A stretch of DNA of 64,000 nucleotides, from contig NZ_VBSB01000017.1 in assembly GCF_013337765.1 (NCBI RefSeq), forward strand, positions 1 to 64,000, written 5' to 3'. Source of the DNA: Mycolicibacterium sphagni. Its GTDB lineage: Bacteria > Actinomycetota > Actinomycetes > Mycobacteriales > Mycobacteriaceae. Under the pieces are notes generated by a model. The model had not been told where the DNA came from and searched no databases. It worked only from the letters and a program-made list of their open reading frames with translations. This document shows, in pieces, positions 1-8,793 of the stretch (the stretch's first letter is position 1; each line of letters starts with the position of its first letter). The position numbers and the translations under genes are program-made.

Positions 1-1
1 G

Positions 2-463
2 GGAGCCCTCGGCAACCTGTTCAGCGGTGCGGGTCGACAGTCCCAGTCCGGCGGCGGGCCGGAAGGCGCCGAGTTGGCGGGCATGGTCCGTCCCGGCGAC
101 GGCGGTGGCAAGGGCGATCAGATCGTACGAAACGCGTTGACCCAGTTGGGCGTTCCGTACGAATGGGGCGGCGAGAAGCCTGGGAAGGGCATGGACTGCT
201 CGGGGTTGGTGCAGTGGGCCTATCAGAAGGCGGGGATCAGCATTCCGCGTACCACCTACACGATGACGGACTGGGGTGTACGGGTGCCGCCGAATCAGGC
301 TCAGCCAGGCGACATCTTGTTGTGCAACCGCCGGGATGGGGCGTGGCAGCACGTGATGCTGGTGATGAACGATCACCAGACGGTGGAGGCGCCGCAAGAC
401 GGAATTCCGGTGAGAATCGGGCGCTGGCCCTCTGGCTCATTCGAGGTCAGACGGGCCGCATAG
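2..463 (+). CDS. NlpC/P60 peptidoglycan hydrolase, C-terminal part (5' end outside window)
   Basis: The reading frame is open to the window edge, so only the C-terminal ~153 residues are present. The core is an NlpC/P60 cysteine peptidase: a catalytic cysteine in the motif MDCSGLVQWAY and a histidine in WQHVMLVM, with the usual GVPYEWGG lead-in. Such enzymes cut peptide stems of peptidoglycan outside the membrane. It sits 26 bp before eccB and probably shares its transcript. In conjugative elements NlpC or lysozyme domains act like VirB1, opening the wall for the transfer channel; here it could serve either the T7SS or the T4SS. Glycine-rich sequence just upstream of the domain looks like a linker, so a longer multidomain protein is expected upstream. 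Confidence 0.85.
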   Translation, partial: GALGNLFSGAGRQSQSGGGPEGAELAGMVRPGDGGGKGDQIVRNALTQLGVPYEWGGEKPGKGMDCSGLVQWAYQKAGISIPRTTYTMTDWGVRVPPNQAQPGDILLCNRRDGAWQHVMLVMNDHQTVEAPQDGIPVRIGRWPSGSFEVRRAA

Positions 464-489
464 ACAAATGACAGAGGGGTAGGGGAGAA

Positions 490-1998
490 ATGCCGCCTGG
501 CGGTTTGAATTACGCATCACTGGAACAGGTTTCGGCGTGGCGGTTCCTGCGTCACCGGGTCGCGGTGGCCGTCGGCCGGCGCAACGTGCGTTTGGTGCAC
601 GATCCGTCGAAGAACTCGGTGGCTGCGCTGCGGGTGAGTTTGGTCGCGGGTGTGCTGATCGTGGGCATCTTCTGCGTCATCGCGTTCATCAAGCCGACGG
701 GGCAGATCGGCAAGGACAAGATGGTCGAGGCCCGTGGCTCCAACGGCGTGTACGTCGATGTGGGCGGCACGTGGCATCAGGTGCTCAATAAGGCATCGGC
801 CCGGCTGATCACCGGATCAGCCCAGGACCCTGCTCTGGTGCCCATGAGCGAAGTCCTCAAGCAGCCGATTGGCCCCATCCTGGGCATCCAGGGTGCCCCT
901 GATGACCTGGGTGTCCGCACACCCGGTGATACCGGGTGGTCGTTGTGCGACAAGCTGGGATCACAAGGCGCGCAAGTTGTTCCGCGAACCACCGTGATCG
1001 ACGGCCTGTCAACGATGGGCGATTGGGCGCACACCATCGATTCCCCGCAGGCGGCGTTGATGACGTACGGCGGGGAGAACTTTCTGGTCACTGACGGGCA
1101 CCGCTCGGCCATCGACCTGGCGGACAAGCCGGTCACGCTGGCGTTGGGCCTGCCGGTCGGCGATCTGCATCCGTCAGCGATGTCCCGCGCTCTGTACCAG
1201 GCTCTGACCCCGACGGCGCCGCTGCGGGTTCCCGAGATTCCAACCCCCGGCGGCCCGGTCAGTTATGCCACTGCGGCGCTGCCGCTGGTGTCGGGGAGCG
1301 TCATGAAAGTCTCCGACGTGACCGGCGATCCGCAGTTCTTCGTGGCCCTGCCCGCCGGGGTCCAGCGGATTCCGCAGACGGTGGCCACCATGATCATCAA
1401 TGCCGCAGTGGTGCCGGGGGCACAGGTGATGGTGGCCAAGTCTGCGGCACTGACGGCGATGCCGCAGGCCGTGGGGTTCGACACCAGCGTGTATCCATCT
1501 GGTCTGGTCAAACTGCTCGATAAGTCTGCCGAGCCGGTGACATGTGTGACGTGGCGGCGCACCAACGGGGAACCGCAGGCGCAGGTCTCCACGGTGTCGG
1601 GGCGGCGCCTGCCGATCCCGGTCGATCAGGAGCGGCGCGTGGTGCCGTTCGTGAGCGCTGGCGCCGACACCGCCGACGCGGTGTATGTCAACCCGGATTC
1701 GGCCAATTATGTTCAGGTCACTGGCGTGGAGGCTGATTCGAAGCGCGGTGAGAGCCTGTGGTTTATCGGCAACAACGGCACCCGGTTCGGGGTGCCGACG
1801 GCCGGCTCGAACGGTGACGACCAGAGCCGGCAGGCACTGGGTCTGGACAAGGCGACGCCGACACCCGCGCCGTGGGCGGTCATCAAGTGGCTGCCTGCGG
1901 GCCCGGCGTTGTCTAAGACTGCGGCGCTGACTCAGCACGACACCTTGATGCCCGACCAGAACGTTGCGGCGCTCCCGACTCCGAAAGCAGGCTCGTAA
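490..1998 (+). CDS. eccB: T7SS core component EccB
   Basis: 502-residue EccB family protein. EccB is a membrane-anchored, mostly extracytoplasmic part of the ESX membrane complex with EccC, EccD and EccE. The N-terminal signature is visible: SAWRFLRHR followed by RNVRLVHDP, then one transmembrane helix at about residues 49-69 and a long periplasmic repeat domain. Two cysteines in the exported part (WSLCDK and EPVTCV) could form the usual disulfide. A purine-rich stretch (AGAGGGGTAGGGG) precedes the ATG. It begins the recognisable ESX gene order eccB-eccC-PE-PPE-esx-esx-espG-espI-eccD-mycP-eccE-eccA. Confidence 0.96.
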   Translation: MPPGGLNYASLEQVSAWRFLRHRVAVAVGRRNVRLVHDPSKNSVAALRVSLVAGVLIVGIFCVIAFIKPTGQIGKDKMVEARGSNGVYVDVGGTWHQVLNKASARLITGSAQDPALVPMSEVLKQPIGPILGIQGAPDDLGVRTPGDTGWSLCDKLGSQGAQVVPRTTVIDGLSTMGDWAHTIDSPQAALMTYGGENFLVTDGHRSAIDLADKPVTLALGLPVGDLHPSAMSRALYQALTPTAPLRVPEIPTPGGPVSYATAALPLVSGSVMKVSDVTGDPQFFVALPAGVQRIPQTVATMIINAAVVPGAQVMVAKSAALTAMPQAVGFDTSVYPSGLVKLLDKSAEPVTCVTWRRTNGEPQAQVSTVSGRRLPIPVDQERRVVPFVSAGADTADAVYVNPDSANYVQVTGVEADSKRGESLWFIGNNGTRFGVPTAGSNGDDQSRQALGLDKATPTPAPWAVIKWLPAGPALSKTAALTQHDTLMPDQNVAALPTPKAGS

Positions 1999-2002
1999 GT
2001 AA

Positions 2003-3157
2003 ATGAGTACAACAGGTTTCATCCGCCAAGAGGTCGGTGCGCCGTTCGTTCCGGAGGAAGCGATCCAGATCGACGACACGGCCGAAATCACCCGACCGGC
2101 GCCGGCGAAACCCCCTACCTGGGTGTGGATCCTCATCTTCGTCGTGGCGGCCGTGGTGCTGATGGTGTCGCTGTATTTGTCTGGCGCGCGCCAGCTTTCG
2201 GGCGCAAGTTTGTTCATATTCCCGATGATGATGGTGTCGATGTTCGGGATGATGCGCAACCGGATGGGCAGCAACGGTAAGAAGGACCACGGCTCGGCCA
2301 TCAACCAGGACCGCGCGGTGTACTTGCGCGGGCTCGATGAGAAACGGCGCGATATTCATGTTGCAGCCCGGGCGCAGGCGACCGAAATCTCCTATCACCA
2401 TCCCACCCCGTTGGACGGGACGCTGGGCACGTTGGTGGGGACCGGCCGGATGTGGGAGCGCACCCCGGACGCACGCAATTTCGGGCATGTTCGGATGGGT
2501 GTTGGGATCACCCGACTGCAGACGAAACTGCTTCCGCCGCTGAAGGTTCCGCCGCCAGAGTTCCGGGAGACGGTGACGACCGTAGCCGCGCGTGATCTGC
2601 TGATAGCCCAGAACGTGGTCCACGATGTTCCGCGCCCGCTGCATCTTTTTGATCAGCGTGGCTGGAGCTTTTTCGCCGAGCCGTCGTTGCGGGAGACGGT
2701 TCAAGGGCTTCTGCGGGCGATGGTGTGCCAGGTGTGCGTGTTCCATGGTCCCGACGATGTGCAGGTCGCCATCATCAGCGATGACTTGGAGTCCTGGGAC
2801 TGGGCCAAATGGCTGCCTCACGTGGGCGATGACGAGTTTGTCGATGCGTGCGGGCCGGCGCGGCTGATGTTCCCCGACGTGGCAGCGTTCATGGAGCGGT
2901 TCGAGTCGTCGTTGGCGTCACGTCGTCCCTTCCAGGCACGGCAGGAGGGTGGCGAGCGGGCCGACCGGTGGCTGGTGGTGGTGCTGGACCTGCCTGGTGC
3001 CGATGCCACGGTGATTCTCACTGAGGAGGGCCGGATGGGCGTGTCGGTGCTCGAGGCGACCGGCAACGAAGACAGCGTGCTGGCCACCGGCGACACTGCG
3101 TTTTTCGTGGCGGCCGATGAGGACGGCACGGTCAATCTGCTTAAAGCAGCAGGATAA
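2003..3157 (+). CDS. eccCa: EccC N-terminal half: transmembrane and stalk domain (EccCa)
   Basis: 384 residues matching the N-terminal third of EccC. Two transmembrane helices lie at about residues 36-58 and 66-84, followed by the stalk/DUF region (RAVYLRGLDEKRRDI, SYHHPTPLDGTLGTLVG, SWDWAKWLPHVGDD). There is no Walker motif: all three ATPase domains are on the next gene. It starts 4 bp after the eccB stop, so translation is probably coupled. In ESX-1 the EccC split falls after ATPase domain 1; here it falls before it. The following gene has its own strong ribosome-binding site, which argues against a simple sequencing frameshift. Confidence 0.93.
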   Translation: MSTTGFIRQEVGAPFVPEEAIQIDDTAEITRPAPAKPPTWVWILIFVVAAVVLMVSLYLSGARQLSGASLFIFPMMMVSMFGMMRNRMGSNGKKDHGSAINQDRAVYLRGLDEKRRDIHVAARAQATEISYHHPTPLDGTLGTLVGTGRMWERTPDARNFGHVRMGVGITRLQTKLLPPLKVPPPEFRETVTTVAARDLLIAQNVVHDVPRPLHLFDQRGWSFFAEPSLRETVQGLLRAMVCQVCVFHGPDDVQVAIISDDLESWDWAKWLPHVGDDEFVDACGPARLMFPDVAAFMERFESSLASRRPFQARQEGGERADRWLVVVLDLPGADATVILTEEGRMGVSVLEATGNEDSVLATGDTAFFVAADEDGTVNLLKAAG

Positions 3158-3172
3158 AGGGGGAGTTTTACG

Positions 3173-6127
3173 ATGGTTGCCGTTACTCGGGAGGTTCCCG
3201 CCGGTCTGCGGTTCGCCGCGGTTCCGGATGTCATGCCGATCTACGAGGCCGAGGCGCTGGCGCGGTCACTGGCTCAATACACCCCCACCGATGAGGCCGA
3301 GAAGCTATTGGCCAAGCACGCGGCCGAGGCGCGTGCCGGGCAGGACTTCACTGATGCGCTCAATATCTACGACCTGCGGGTGTGGAAGCCGCGGCTGCAA
3401 TGGAATGACCTGACCCCGGCCCGCCGCCTGAAAGTGCCTATCGGCAAGTCCCCGAGCGGGGCGGTTGTGGAGCTCGATTTGAAGGAGGTCGCCGAGGAGG
3501 GCATGGGCCCGCACGGCCTGATGGTGGGTATGACCGGCTCAGGGAAGTCCGAGCACCTGACTTCGTTGGTGCTGGCGTTGGCGGCTACCCATTCACCCGA
3601 GGAACTGCGGTTGCTGCTGGGTGACTTCAAAGGTGAGTCGGGGCTCGGTGATCTGGAATCATTGCCGCACGTCGAGGGCCTCGTGTCGAACCTGGACAAC
3701 AGTAAGCACAAGTTGATCCGGTTCCAGTCGGTGCTGCGCGGTGAATTGGGTCGTCGCCAGGAAGCGTTGCGCCGCACGGGTTTTAAGGGCGTTCGTGAAT
3801 ATGAGGCCGCCCGCAAAGCGGGGCGCACTGATCTGGAGCCGATCGGCGCGCTGATCCTGGTGCTCGATGAGTTCGCTCAGATGCTGCAGTTGCTCCCGGA
3901 AATGGGTCCCACCATGGACGAGACGGCCCGGTTGGGGCGCTCGCTGTGGATTCACATTCTTAACGCATCACAGCGCGTGGAGACCGGCAAGGCGTCGGGT
4001 ATGACTGCCCAGCAGAACTTCGCGATCGGCATGAAAGTCAAAACTGCCGGCGAGTCGCGCCAAGCGATCGGAAGCCCCAGGGCCTACGAGGAATTCAAGA
4101 ACGCGGCGCCGGGCGCTGCGTTCCTGGTGGTGGACGACGAGCACGTCCGGTACCGCAGCTTCTACTCTTCGGGCCCGTACACGGCACCGAAAGTGAAGGC
4201 GGCTGAACGTGATCGGGCCGAAGGGCAGTACCTGGGGGTTACCAAGTTCACCAGTGGGGTCGCCGCGTTGCCCGACACTATCGGGGTCGATGACGAGGAT
4301 GAGCTCGACGACGTTGACGTCCCGGACGCGGTCGTCAAGACGGTGCGCGAGATGATGGTCGAGCGCATCTGCGAGGATGCGCGCACGCTGCCACGCGGGC
4401 ATCGGATGTGGCTGCCGGATTTGGGGGAAACTGAGAAGTTACCGATCGACGCCATTGTCAACGAATACTGGGGTCGCGAAAGCTGGCAGGATTTCACCGA
4501 GGATTCGGGCCTGGTGGCTCCGTTCGGGCGGGAAGACGACTGGTACCGGCATTCTCAAGACGTGGTGGCCGTGGAGTTGGGCGGCAACCACGGTGGTGTG
4601 GCTGGAGCGCCGCAGGCCGGCAAGTCCACGGCGTTGCGGACATTGATCATGTCGTTGGCGATGGCCAATTCCCCTGCCCGAGTGCAGTTCTACGGACTCG
4701 ACTTCGGCGGCGGCAAGCTCGCCACCCTTGCTGGTCTTCCGCATGTGTGCGGTCTGGCGGCCACCGGCGATGACGAGAAGGTCGGGCGGGTCGTCTCTGA
4801 GGTCGAGCGGATTCTGCGCAACCGCAAGCGCGATTGGGCCCGGTTTGGCGATTCCGGATTGGACGTCACCCGGTACCGCGCCGCCAAGTTCGGTCCGAAC
4901 AAGATGCCGGTGCCCGATGACCAGCATGGCGACGTGTTTCTCGTGGTCGACAGCATCAGCGTGCTCAAAAGCGAATTGCCCGACATCCACGACCGGATCA
5001 TCGCGCTGGCTGAAGGATCGCTCAACTTCGGTGTGCACGTTCTGATCAGCGGTGACTCGTGGATGACGATCCGGAACGCGGACAAGCTTGCTGCCAAGGT
5101 GGAACTCAAACTCGGTGATAAGTCCGATTCGAAGATGGATCGTTCGGTGGCCGAGGATGTTCCGGGCAACCAGAAAGGCCGGGGGTTGCTCGCGTCGGGC
5201 AACCACATGCTGGTCGCGGTGCCGTACCTGTCGAAATACGTGGACCTGAGCGACACCGACGCGACCGAGGCTACGGCGAAAGACGTTGCCGCCGAGTGGA
5301 AAGCGCGTGGGTTTGGTGCGGCTCCTCGCTTGCAACAGCTGCCGCCCGAGATTGGCTTCGCTCAGTTGGCGCCGTTGCCTGCGAGTGCGCCACGCCACGC
5401 ACTGCCAGTGGGTGTGGGCGAACGCGATATGACCACGGTGTGGCTGGACCTGGAGCAGCTTCCGCACGCGTGGTGCACCGGAACCTCCCGATCGGGCCGC
5501 ACCAAGTTCTTGCAGACGGTGTGCGCCGCCATTCAGGCTCGGTACAGCCCCGAGGAGGCGCAGATCATCATGTTCGATCCGTCCTCCGACGAGGATTTGG
5601 CGCTGGCAGTAGACGACGCCTACCGGGTCGTGTACGAGAACGAGCAGCAACGGGTCGCTAAAGCGTGCGAGCAGATCGCCCAGTTGGTTGAGAAGCGTAG
5701 GCCGCCGGCGGGTATGCAGCCGCGGGAGCAGCGGGAGTGGCGGGCGAACGTGGTGCGGCCGAAATGGTTCGTGATCATCGACGACTTGAACTTGCTCACT
5801 CCGGCCAACAGCATGGTCTCGGCGACATCGCCGCTGGTCGGGCCCGCCGAAGCGGCGAAGAACCTCGACCTGCACATCATCGCGGCGATCACAATCGACA
5901 ACTGGTACGCCAAGGGTGGATCGCACAAGTTGATCTCGGCCATGACGACCGCCGGCGCTGCTGCTGTGATTCTCGATGGAAACAAGAAGGAACTGATCAT
6001 CGACCAGGTGCGGCCTGCGTCGCGGGCTCCGGGCCGCGCCGAGCTGTACGAACGCAAAGGTGGCGGTCAGCTCATGCAGATCGCACTGCCTCCGGTCTTG
6101 GCGGACGAGCCGAGCCGTGCGTTGTGA
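3173..6127 (+). CDS. eccCb: EccC C-terminal part with three FtsK/SpoIIIE ATPase domains (EccCb)
   Basis: 984 residues with three tandem FtsK/SpoIIIE-type ATPase domains, the motor and substrate-recognition part of the ESX system. Domain 1 has a good Walker A (GMTGSGKS, residues 119-126) and Walker B (LILVLDEFAQML). Domain 2 has GAPQAGKST (Lys484) and FLVVDS. Domain 3 has a degenerate P-loop, GTSRSGRT, where Arg776 replaces the Walker lysine, with VIIDD as Walker B. In characterised EccC proteins domain 3 carries the pocket for the EsxB C-terminal signal. The ATG follows AAAGGGGGAG by 8 bases. It must work with the preceding membrane/stalk gene. Domain 3 is closely matched by the gene at 54727-55707. 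Confidence 0.95.
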   Translation: MVAVTREVPAGLRFAAVPDVMPIYEAEALARSLAQYTPTDEAEKLLAKHAAEARAGQDFTDALNIYDLRVWKPRLQWNDLTPARRLKVPIGKSPSGAVVELDLKEVAEEGMGPHGLMVGMTGSGKSEHLTSLVLALAATHSPEELRLLLGDFKGESGLGDLESLPHVEGLVSNLDNSKHKLIRFQSVLRGELGRRQEALRRTGFKGVREYEAARKAGRTDLEPIGALILVLDEFAQMLQLLPEMGPTMDETARLGRSLWIHILNASQRVETGKASGMTAQQNFAIGMKVKTAGESRQAIGSPRAYEEFKNAAPGAAFLVVDDEHVRYRSFYSSGPYTAPKVKAAERDRAEGQYLGVTKFTSGVAALPDTIGVDDEDELDDVDVPDAVVKTVREMMVERICEDARTLPRGHRMWLPDLGETEKLPIDAIVNEYWGRESWQDFTEDSGLVAPFGREDDWYRHSQDVVAVELGGNHGGVAGAPQAGKSTALRTLIMSLAMANSPARVQFYGLDFGGGKLATLAGLPHVCGLAATGDDEKVGRVVSEVERILRNRKRDWARFGDSGLDVTRYRAAKFGPNKMPVPDDQHGDVFLVVDSISVLKSELPDIHDRIIALAEGSLNFGVHVLISGDSWMTIRNADKLAAKVELKLGDKSDSKMDRSVAEDVPGNQKGRGLLASGNHMLVAVPYLSKYVDLSDTDATEATAKDVAAEWKARGFGAAPRLQQLPPEIGFAQLAPLPASAPRHALPVGVGERDMTTVWLDLEQLPHAWCTGTSRSGRTKFLQTVCAAIQARYSPEEAQIIMFDPSSDEDLALAVDDAYRVVYENEQQRVAKACEQIAQLVEKRRPPAGMQPREQREWRANVVRPKWFVIIDDLNLLTPANSMVSATSPLVGPAEAAKNLDLHIIAAITIDNWYAKGGSHKLISAMTTAGAAAVILDGNKKELIIDQVRPASRAPGRAELYERKGGGQLMQIALPPVLADEPSRAL

Positions 6128-6146
6128 CGGTGCCGGGCGGGTGCTC

Positions 6147-6176
6147 GCGAAAATTGGTGTCGGCACGAGTGCCCGG
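6147..6176 (+). promoter_or_regulatory. Motif shared by the two T7SS-substrate operons (copy 1)
   Basis: In the 230-base gap between eccCb and PE there is AAAATTGGTGTCGG followed by GCCCGG. A closely related block with the same order and one-base difference in spacing lies at 49014-49042, upstream of the EspB-like gene. Both copies precede genes for predicted T7SS substrates. The role is unknown; it could be a regulator site or a promoter remnant. Confidence 0.35.
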
Positions 6177-6286
6177 GAACAGGGATGATGGTCCTTAGGG
6201 CGGACGCAGGGGGTGGCCATCGGGGTGTTTCTGAGGTTGTGGGTGCAGTCGTCGGCGCCCGTTGCATCATGAGTGAACAATGAACC

Positions 6287-6325
6287 GTTTACGTATTCCA
6301 TTACTTGCATCGTCATGTGTACACT
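6287..6325 (+). promoter_or_regulatory. Predicted promoter of the PE-PPE-esx operon (GTTTAC type, site A)
   Basis: GTTTAC at 6287-6292, 12 bases, TTGCATC at 6305-6311, then a -10-like TACACT at 6320-6325 followed by GACGG. The same layout occurs at 9700, 24664 and 37818. There is no good -35 hexamer at normal spacing, which suggests activator dependence. Transcription would start near 6332, giving a leader of about 26 nt before the PE start codon and its AAGGAG. Confidence 0.55.
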
Positions 6326-6357
6326 GACGGCAAGTCCAACCGAATCAAGGAGTTGTG

Positions 6358-6666
6358 ATGACCAGTTTTATTTCTTTGGAGCCTGAGGCCGTGATGGCGG
6401 CGTCGGGGATGACGGCGGGCCTGGCCGGCGAAGCGGCCGGCCACGGCGGGCAGGTGGCGGCCTCGGCCGCGGCGGTGCCTCCGGGGATTGAGGAAATCTC
6501 GGTCGCCAACGCCGCCAAGATCGCCGAGTTCGCCAGCCAGGCGTCAGCGGTGCTGGAAGCTGGCGCCGCTTTCCAGGCCGAACACGGTGTGGCCGTGGGA
6601 ATTTCGTCGGCCGTCACCGATCTGGCCGACGCGATCAACTACGCCGCTATCGGCCAAATCATCTGA
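6358..6666 (+). CDS. PE family protein
   Basis: A 102-residue protein that looks like a bare PE domain: FISLEPEAVMAASGMTAG at the N-terminus, alanine-rich two-helix composition and no C-terminal extension. PE proteins pair with PPE proteins and are exported by ESX systems with help from EspG. ATG at 6358 was chosen over GTG at 6355 because AAGGAG ends 5 bases before the ATG. The usual YxxxD/E export motif near the C-terminus is not obvious; the terminal stretch reads INYAAIGQII, with Gly where Asp/Glu is expected. It is followed 31 bp later by its PPE partner. Confidence 0.85.
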   Translation: MTSFISLEPEAVMAASGMTAGLAGEAAGHGGQVAASAAAVPPGIEEISVANAAKIAEFASQASAVLEAGAAFQAEHGVAVGISSAVTDLADAINYAAIGQII

Positions 6667-6697
6667 TACGGGCTAGGGACGGGTTCAGGGCGAGGCG

Positions 6698-7921
6698 ATG
6701 ACAGCTCCAGGAGCGTGGGGGGCACTCCCACCGGAAAACAACAGTGCCGGGTTTTGGCTCGGCCCTGGTGCGGAGTCGTTTTTCGCGTCTGCCGAGAACC
6801 TTCTAGCGGTGGCCTCGGGGCTGATCGCAAACCTGGGTGGGCATGAGGCCGTGAACGCCGCGCTGGCGGCGTCATGGCCCGACCCGACCGGGGAATTGGC
6901 GGTGCTGTCGAAAGTACCGCTGATGCTCTGGCAGGCACTGGCCGCCGGCCAGATATCCGAGGCCAGCGCCGCGATTCATGCCACCGGTTTAGCGTTTGAG
7001 ACCCTGAAAGCGGACACGCCCACGCCCGGGGAAATCCTGGAAAATCAGACCGAGCATGGGGTGCTGCAGGCTAACAACTTTCTCGGCATGCTCACCCCAC
7101 TGATCGGGACGAACCGGGCCAACTACGGGCGGATGTGGGTCACCGCCGCCAGCAACAAGTACGCCTACGCCGCTGCGTCGGCGACGGGCGTGCAAGCCAT
7201 TCCGCCGATTCCGCCGCCGCCCCCGGCGACCGTAGGGGCGGCCTCCACTCCGTCCATGCCGACGCCGAGCAATAAAGCTGAGGACCTGGCCAGCAGTCCC
7301 GAACAAGCCTTGCAGGCGTTCATGGGTCCGCTACAGCAGGTCGGCTCCATGGGCAGCCAGTTGGGCAGCGGCGGGCCGCTGAGCAGTCTGGGGCAGATGG
7401 GGCAGGGGGCGCTATCGCCGTTGACCCAGATGTTGCAGTCGGGCATGGGCGGCAATTCCGCTGACGCGCTGGCCTCGTCGATGTCGGCGGACTGGCTCTC
7501 AGCCACCCCGGGCGCAGGTGGCCCGGTGGCGGCCAACCTGGTCTCCGGACTCGGCGGTGGCGGGGGTGGTGGCGGGGGTTTGGGCGGTCTGGGCGCACTG
7601 CGCGGGCCGACCGGCTTTGCATCGCCTCCGACGATCAACGCCGCGACGGCCAATCCTGAGGCGACCGCGTCGCGGGTCACCGAGGCGCGGATGGCAACCG
7701 GGGTTCCGGCAAGCACCTCAGGCATGGGTAGCCCCGGCGCGATGATGGGGCCGATGGCCCGGGGCGGCGAGCAGGACAAGCAGGAGGCCGGCAAGGAGCG
7801 CCGCAGCACCCCGTTGGCGTCCTTGGCCGCGCTCTATCGTGCGCCAGAAACCGTGCCGGTCATCACCGGCGGTGGGGGTGCGGTATTTCGGGGGGAGGGG
7901 GACGGCACACGGGCGACGTGA
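6698..7921 (+). CDS. PPE family protein
   Basis: 407 residues. The Pro-Pro-Glu motif is at residues 11-13 (GALPPENNSAGFWLGPG), followed by a typical PPE helical domain to about residue 165 with a Trp-centred segment (NYGRMWVTAAS). The C-terminal part is low complexity, with proline-, glycine- and methionine-rich stretches including a glycine run. It should form a heterodimer with the preceding PE protein and be recognised by the EspG encoded at 8794. PPE proteins are secreted to the cell surface or medium; the cargo role of this one is unknown. Confidence 0.93.
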   Translation: MTAPGAWGALPPENNSAGFWLGPGAESFFASAENLLAVASGLIANLGGHEAVNAALAASWPDPTGELAVLSKVPLMLWQALAAGQISEASAAIHATGLAFETLKADTPTPGEILENQTEHGVLQANNFLGMLTPLIGTNRANYGRMWVTAASNKYAYAAASATGVQAIPPIPPPPPATVGAASTPSMPTPSNKAEDLASSPEQALQAFMGPLQQVGSMGSQLGSGGPLSSLGQMGQGALSPLTQMLQSGMGGNSADALASSMSADWLSATPGAGGPVAANLVSGLGGGGGGGGGLGGLGALRGPTGFASPPTINAATANPEATASRVTEARMATGVPASTSGMGSPGAMMGPMARGGEQDKQEAGKERRSTPLASLAALYRAPETVPVITGGGGAVFRGEGDGTRAT

Positions 7922-7997
7922 CGCACCGACGTACAGACCAGGCGGGTAACCGCACCGATCGACAATTCACCTACAGCTACGAAGGGAAATACCAGAC

Positions 7998-8312
7998 ATG
8001 ACCAACGGACCCATTTTCGGTGATCTTGAAGCCATCGGCAAGGACGCCGGCACCCTTCAGGAGATTTCCGACCAGCAGGCCGCCATCATGAACCACCTGG
8101 GGAGCACGATGGAAGCACTCGCCCCCGCGATGAAGGGTGGCGCCGGCAAGGCTATGCAGCAGGTCGGCGAGCAGCTGCAACACCAGGGACAGCAGTTCAG
8201 CACCCAGTTCGCTGACCACTCCCAGAAGATGAACAACAACGCTCACATCTTGAGCACGGCCGATGACGAGGGTGCCTCGATGATCAGCGGAATCAGCAAC
8301 CTGATCGTCTAG
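7998..8312 (+). CDS. WXG100-like ESX substrate (first of pair)
   Basis: 104-residue helical-hairpin protein at the position of an esx gene, directly after PE-PPE. The central turn reads MKGGAGKAM in place of W-x-G, so the tryptophan is missing although the glycines remain. Near the C-terminus, where CFP-10-type proteins carry YxxxD/E, this protein has LSTADDEG, with Leu instead of Tyr. It likely dimerises with the next gene product and is exported by this ESX system. A GAAGGGAAAT stretch precedes the start. The two esx genes are 57 bp apart. Confidence 0.85.
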   Translation: MTNGPIFGDLEAIGKDAGTLQEISDQQAAIMNHLGSTMEALAPAMKGGAGKAMQQVGEQLQHQGQQFSTQFADHSQKMNNNAHILSTADDEGASMISGISNLIV

Positions 8313-8369
8313 TCCCGGTCGTCTGACCGCCAAACACACCAACAGAACATTTCCTGAAAGGACATCACT

Positions 8370-8654
8370 GTGCAGCTTTACTACGCCACCGCGGCCATCA
8401 CCGACGCTTCCGTCCAGATCGATCACGCTGCCGATCAGACCGAGCAGAACCACCAGCGCAGCCTGGCGGCCGTGCAGGCCAACGCCGGCAACTTCGGCGG
8501 CACCGGTAGCGCTGCGTTCCAGCATGCCATCGCCACCGTCAACCAGAAGTACGCCGACTCCCAGACGGTCATCAAGAGGGCCGGCGCGGTTCTCGAGCAG
8601 GCCAACCAGGAGATGACCGGCGCCGACGGCAAGTCGGCCGGTCAGTACCACTAG
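8370..8654 (+). CDS. WXG100-like ESX substrate (second of pair)
   Basis: 94 residues with GTG start, preceded by AAAGGA 8 bases upstream. It has the size and helix-turn-helix layout of the EsxA/EsxB family; the turn is NFGGTGSAAF, a W-to-F variant of WxG. The C-terminal tail EMTGADGK aligns with the YxxxD/E signal but has Met in place of Tyr. It is expected to pair with the protein encoded at 7998. Which is the EsxA and which the EsxB counterpart cannot be decided from sequence alone. Confidence 0.85.
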   Translation: MQLYYATAAITDASVQIDHAADQTEQNHQRSLAAVQANAGNFGGTGSAAFQHAIATVNQKYADSQTVIKRAGAVLEQANQEMTGADGKSAGQYH

Positions 8655-8678
8655 CTGACCTGCTGGTCGATTCACCTG

Positions 8679-8740
8679 CGGCCCGGCGACAGGGCTGGAT
8701 ACGCCGGAAACGGCCAATACCAGTTTCTTTCGCCGGGCCG
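8679..8740 (+). repeat. 11-bp GC-rich inverted repeat enclosing a GNRA-type hairpin between esx and espG
   Basis: CGGCCCGGCGA (8679-8689) pairs perfectly with TCGCCGGGCCG (8730-8740) across a 40-nt loop. Inside the loop, GCCG-GAAA-CGGC (8703-8714) forms a small stem with a GNRA tetraloop. There is no U-run, so it is not a classical terminator. Position just after the abundant-substrate genes suggests an mRNA stabiliser, a processing site, or partial attenuation before espG. Confidence 0.5.
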
Positions 8741-8793
8741 TCGTGTGAGCACGATCAGTGACGTCCCTCAGGACAAGAAAGTAGGCATCACCG

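Noticed and set aside
4439..6316. Long open frame on the minus strand opposite eccCb
   Set aside because: It is antisense to a clearly coding, motif-rich gene; such mirror frames are common in G+C-rich DNA and this one has no recognisable domain.
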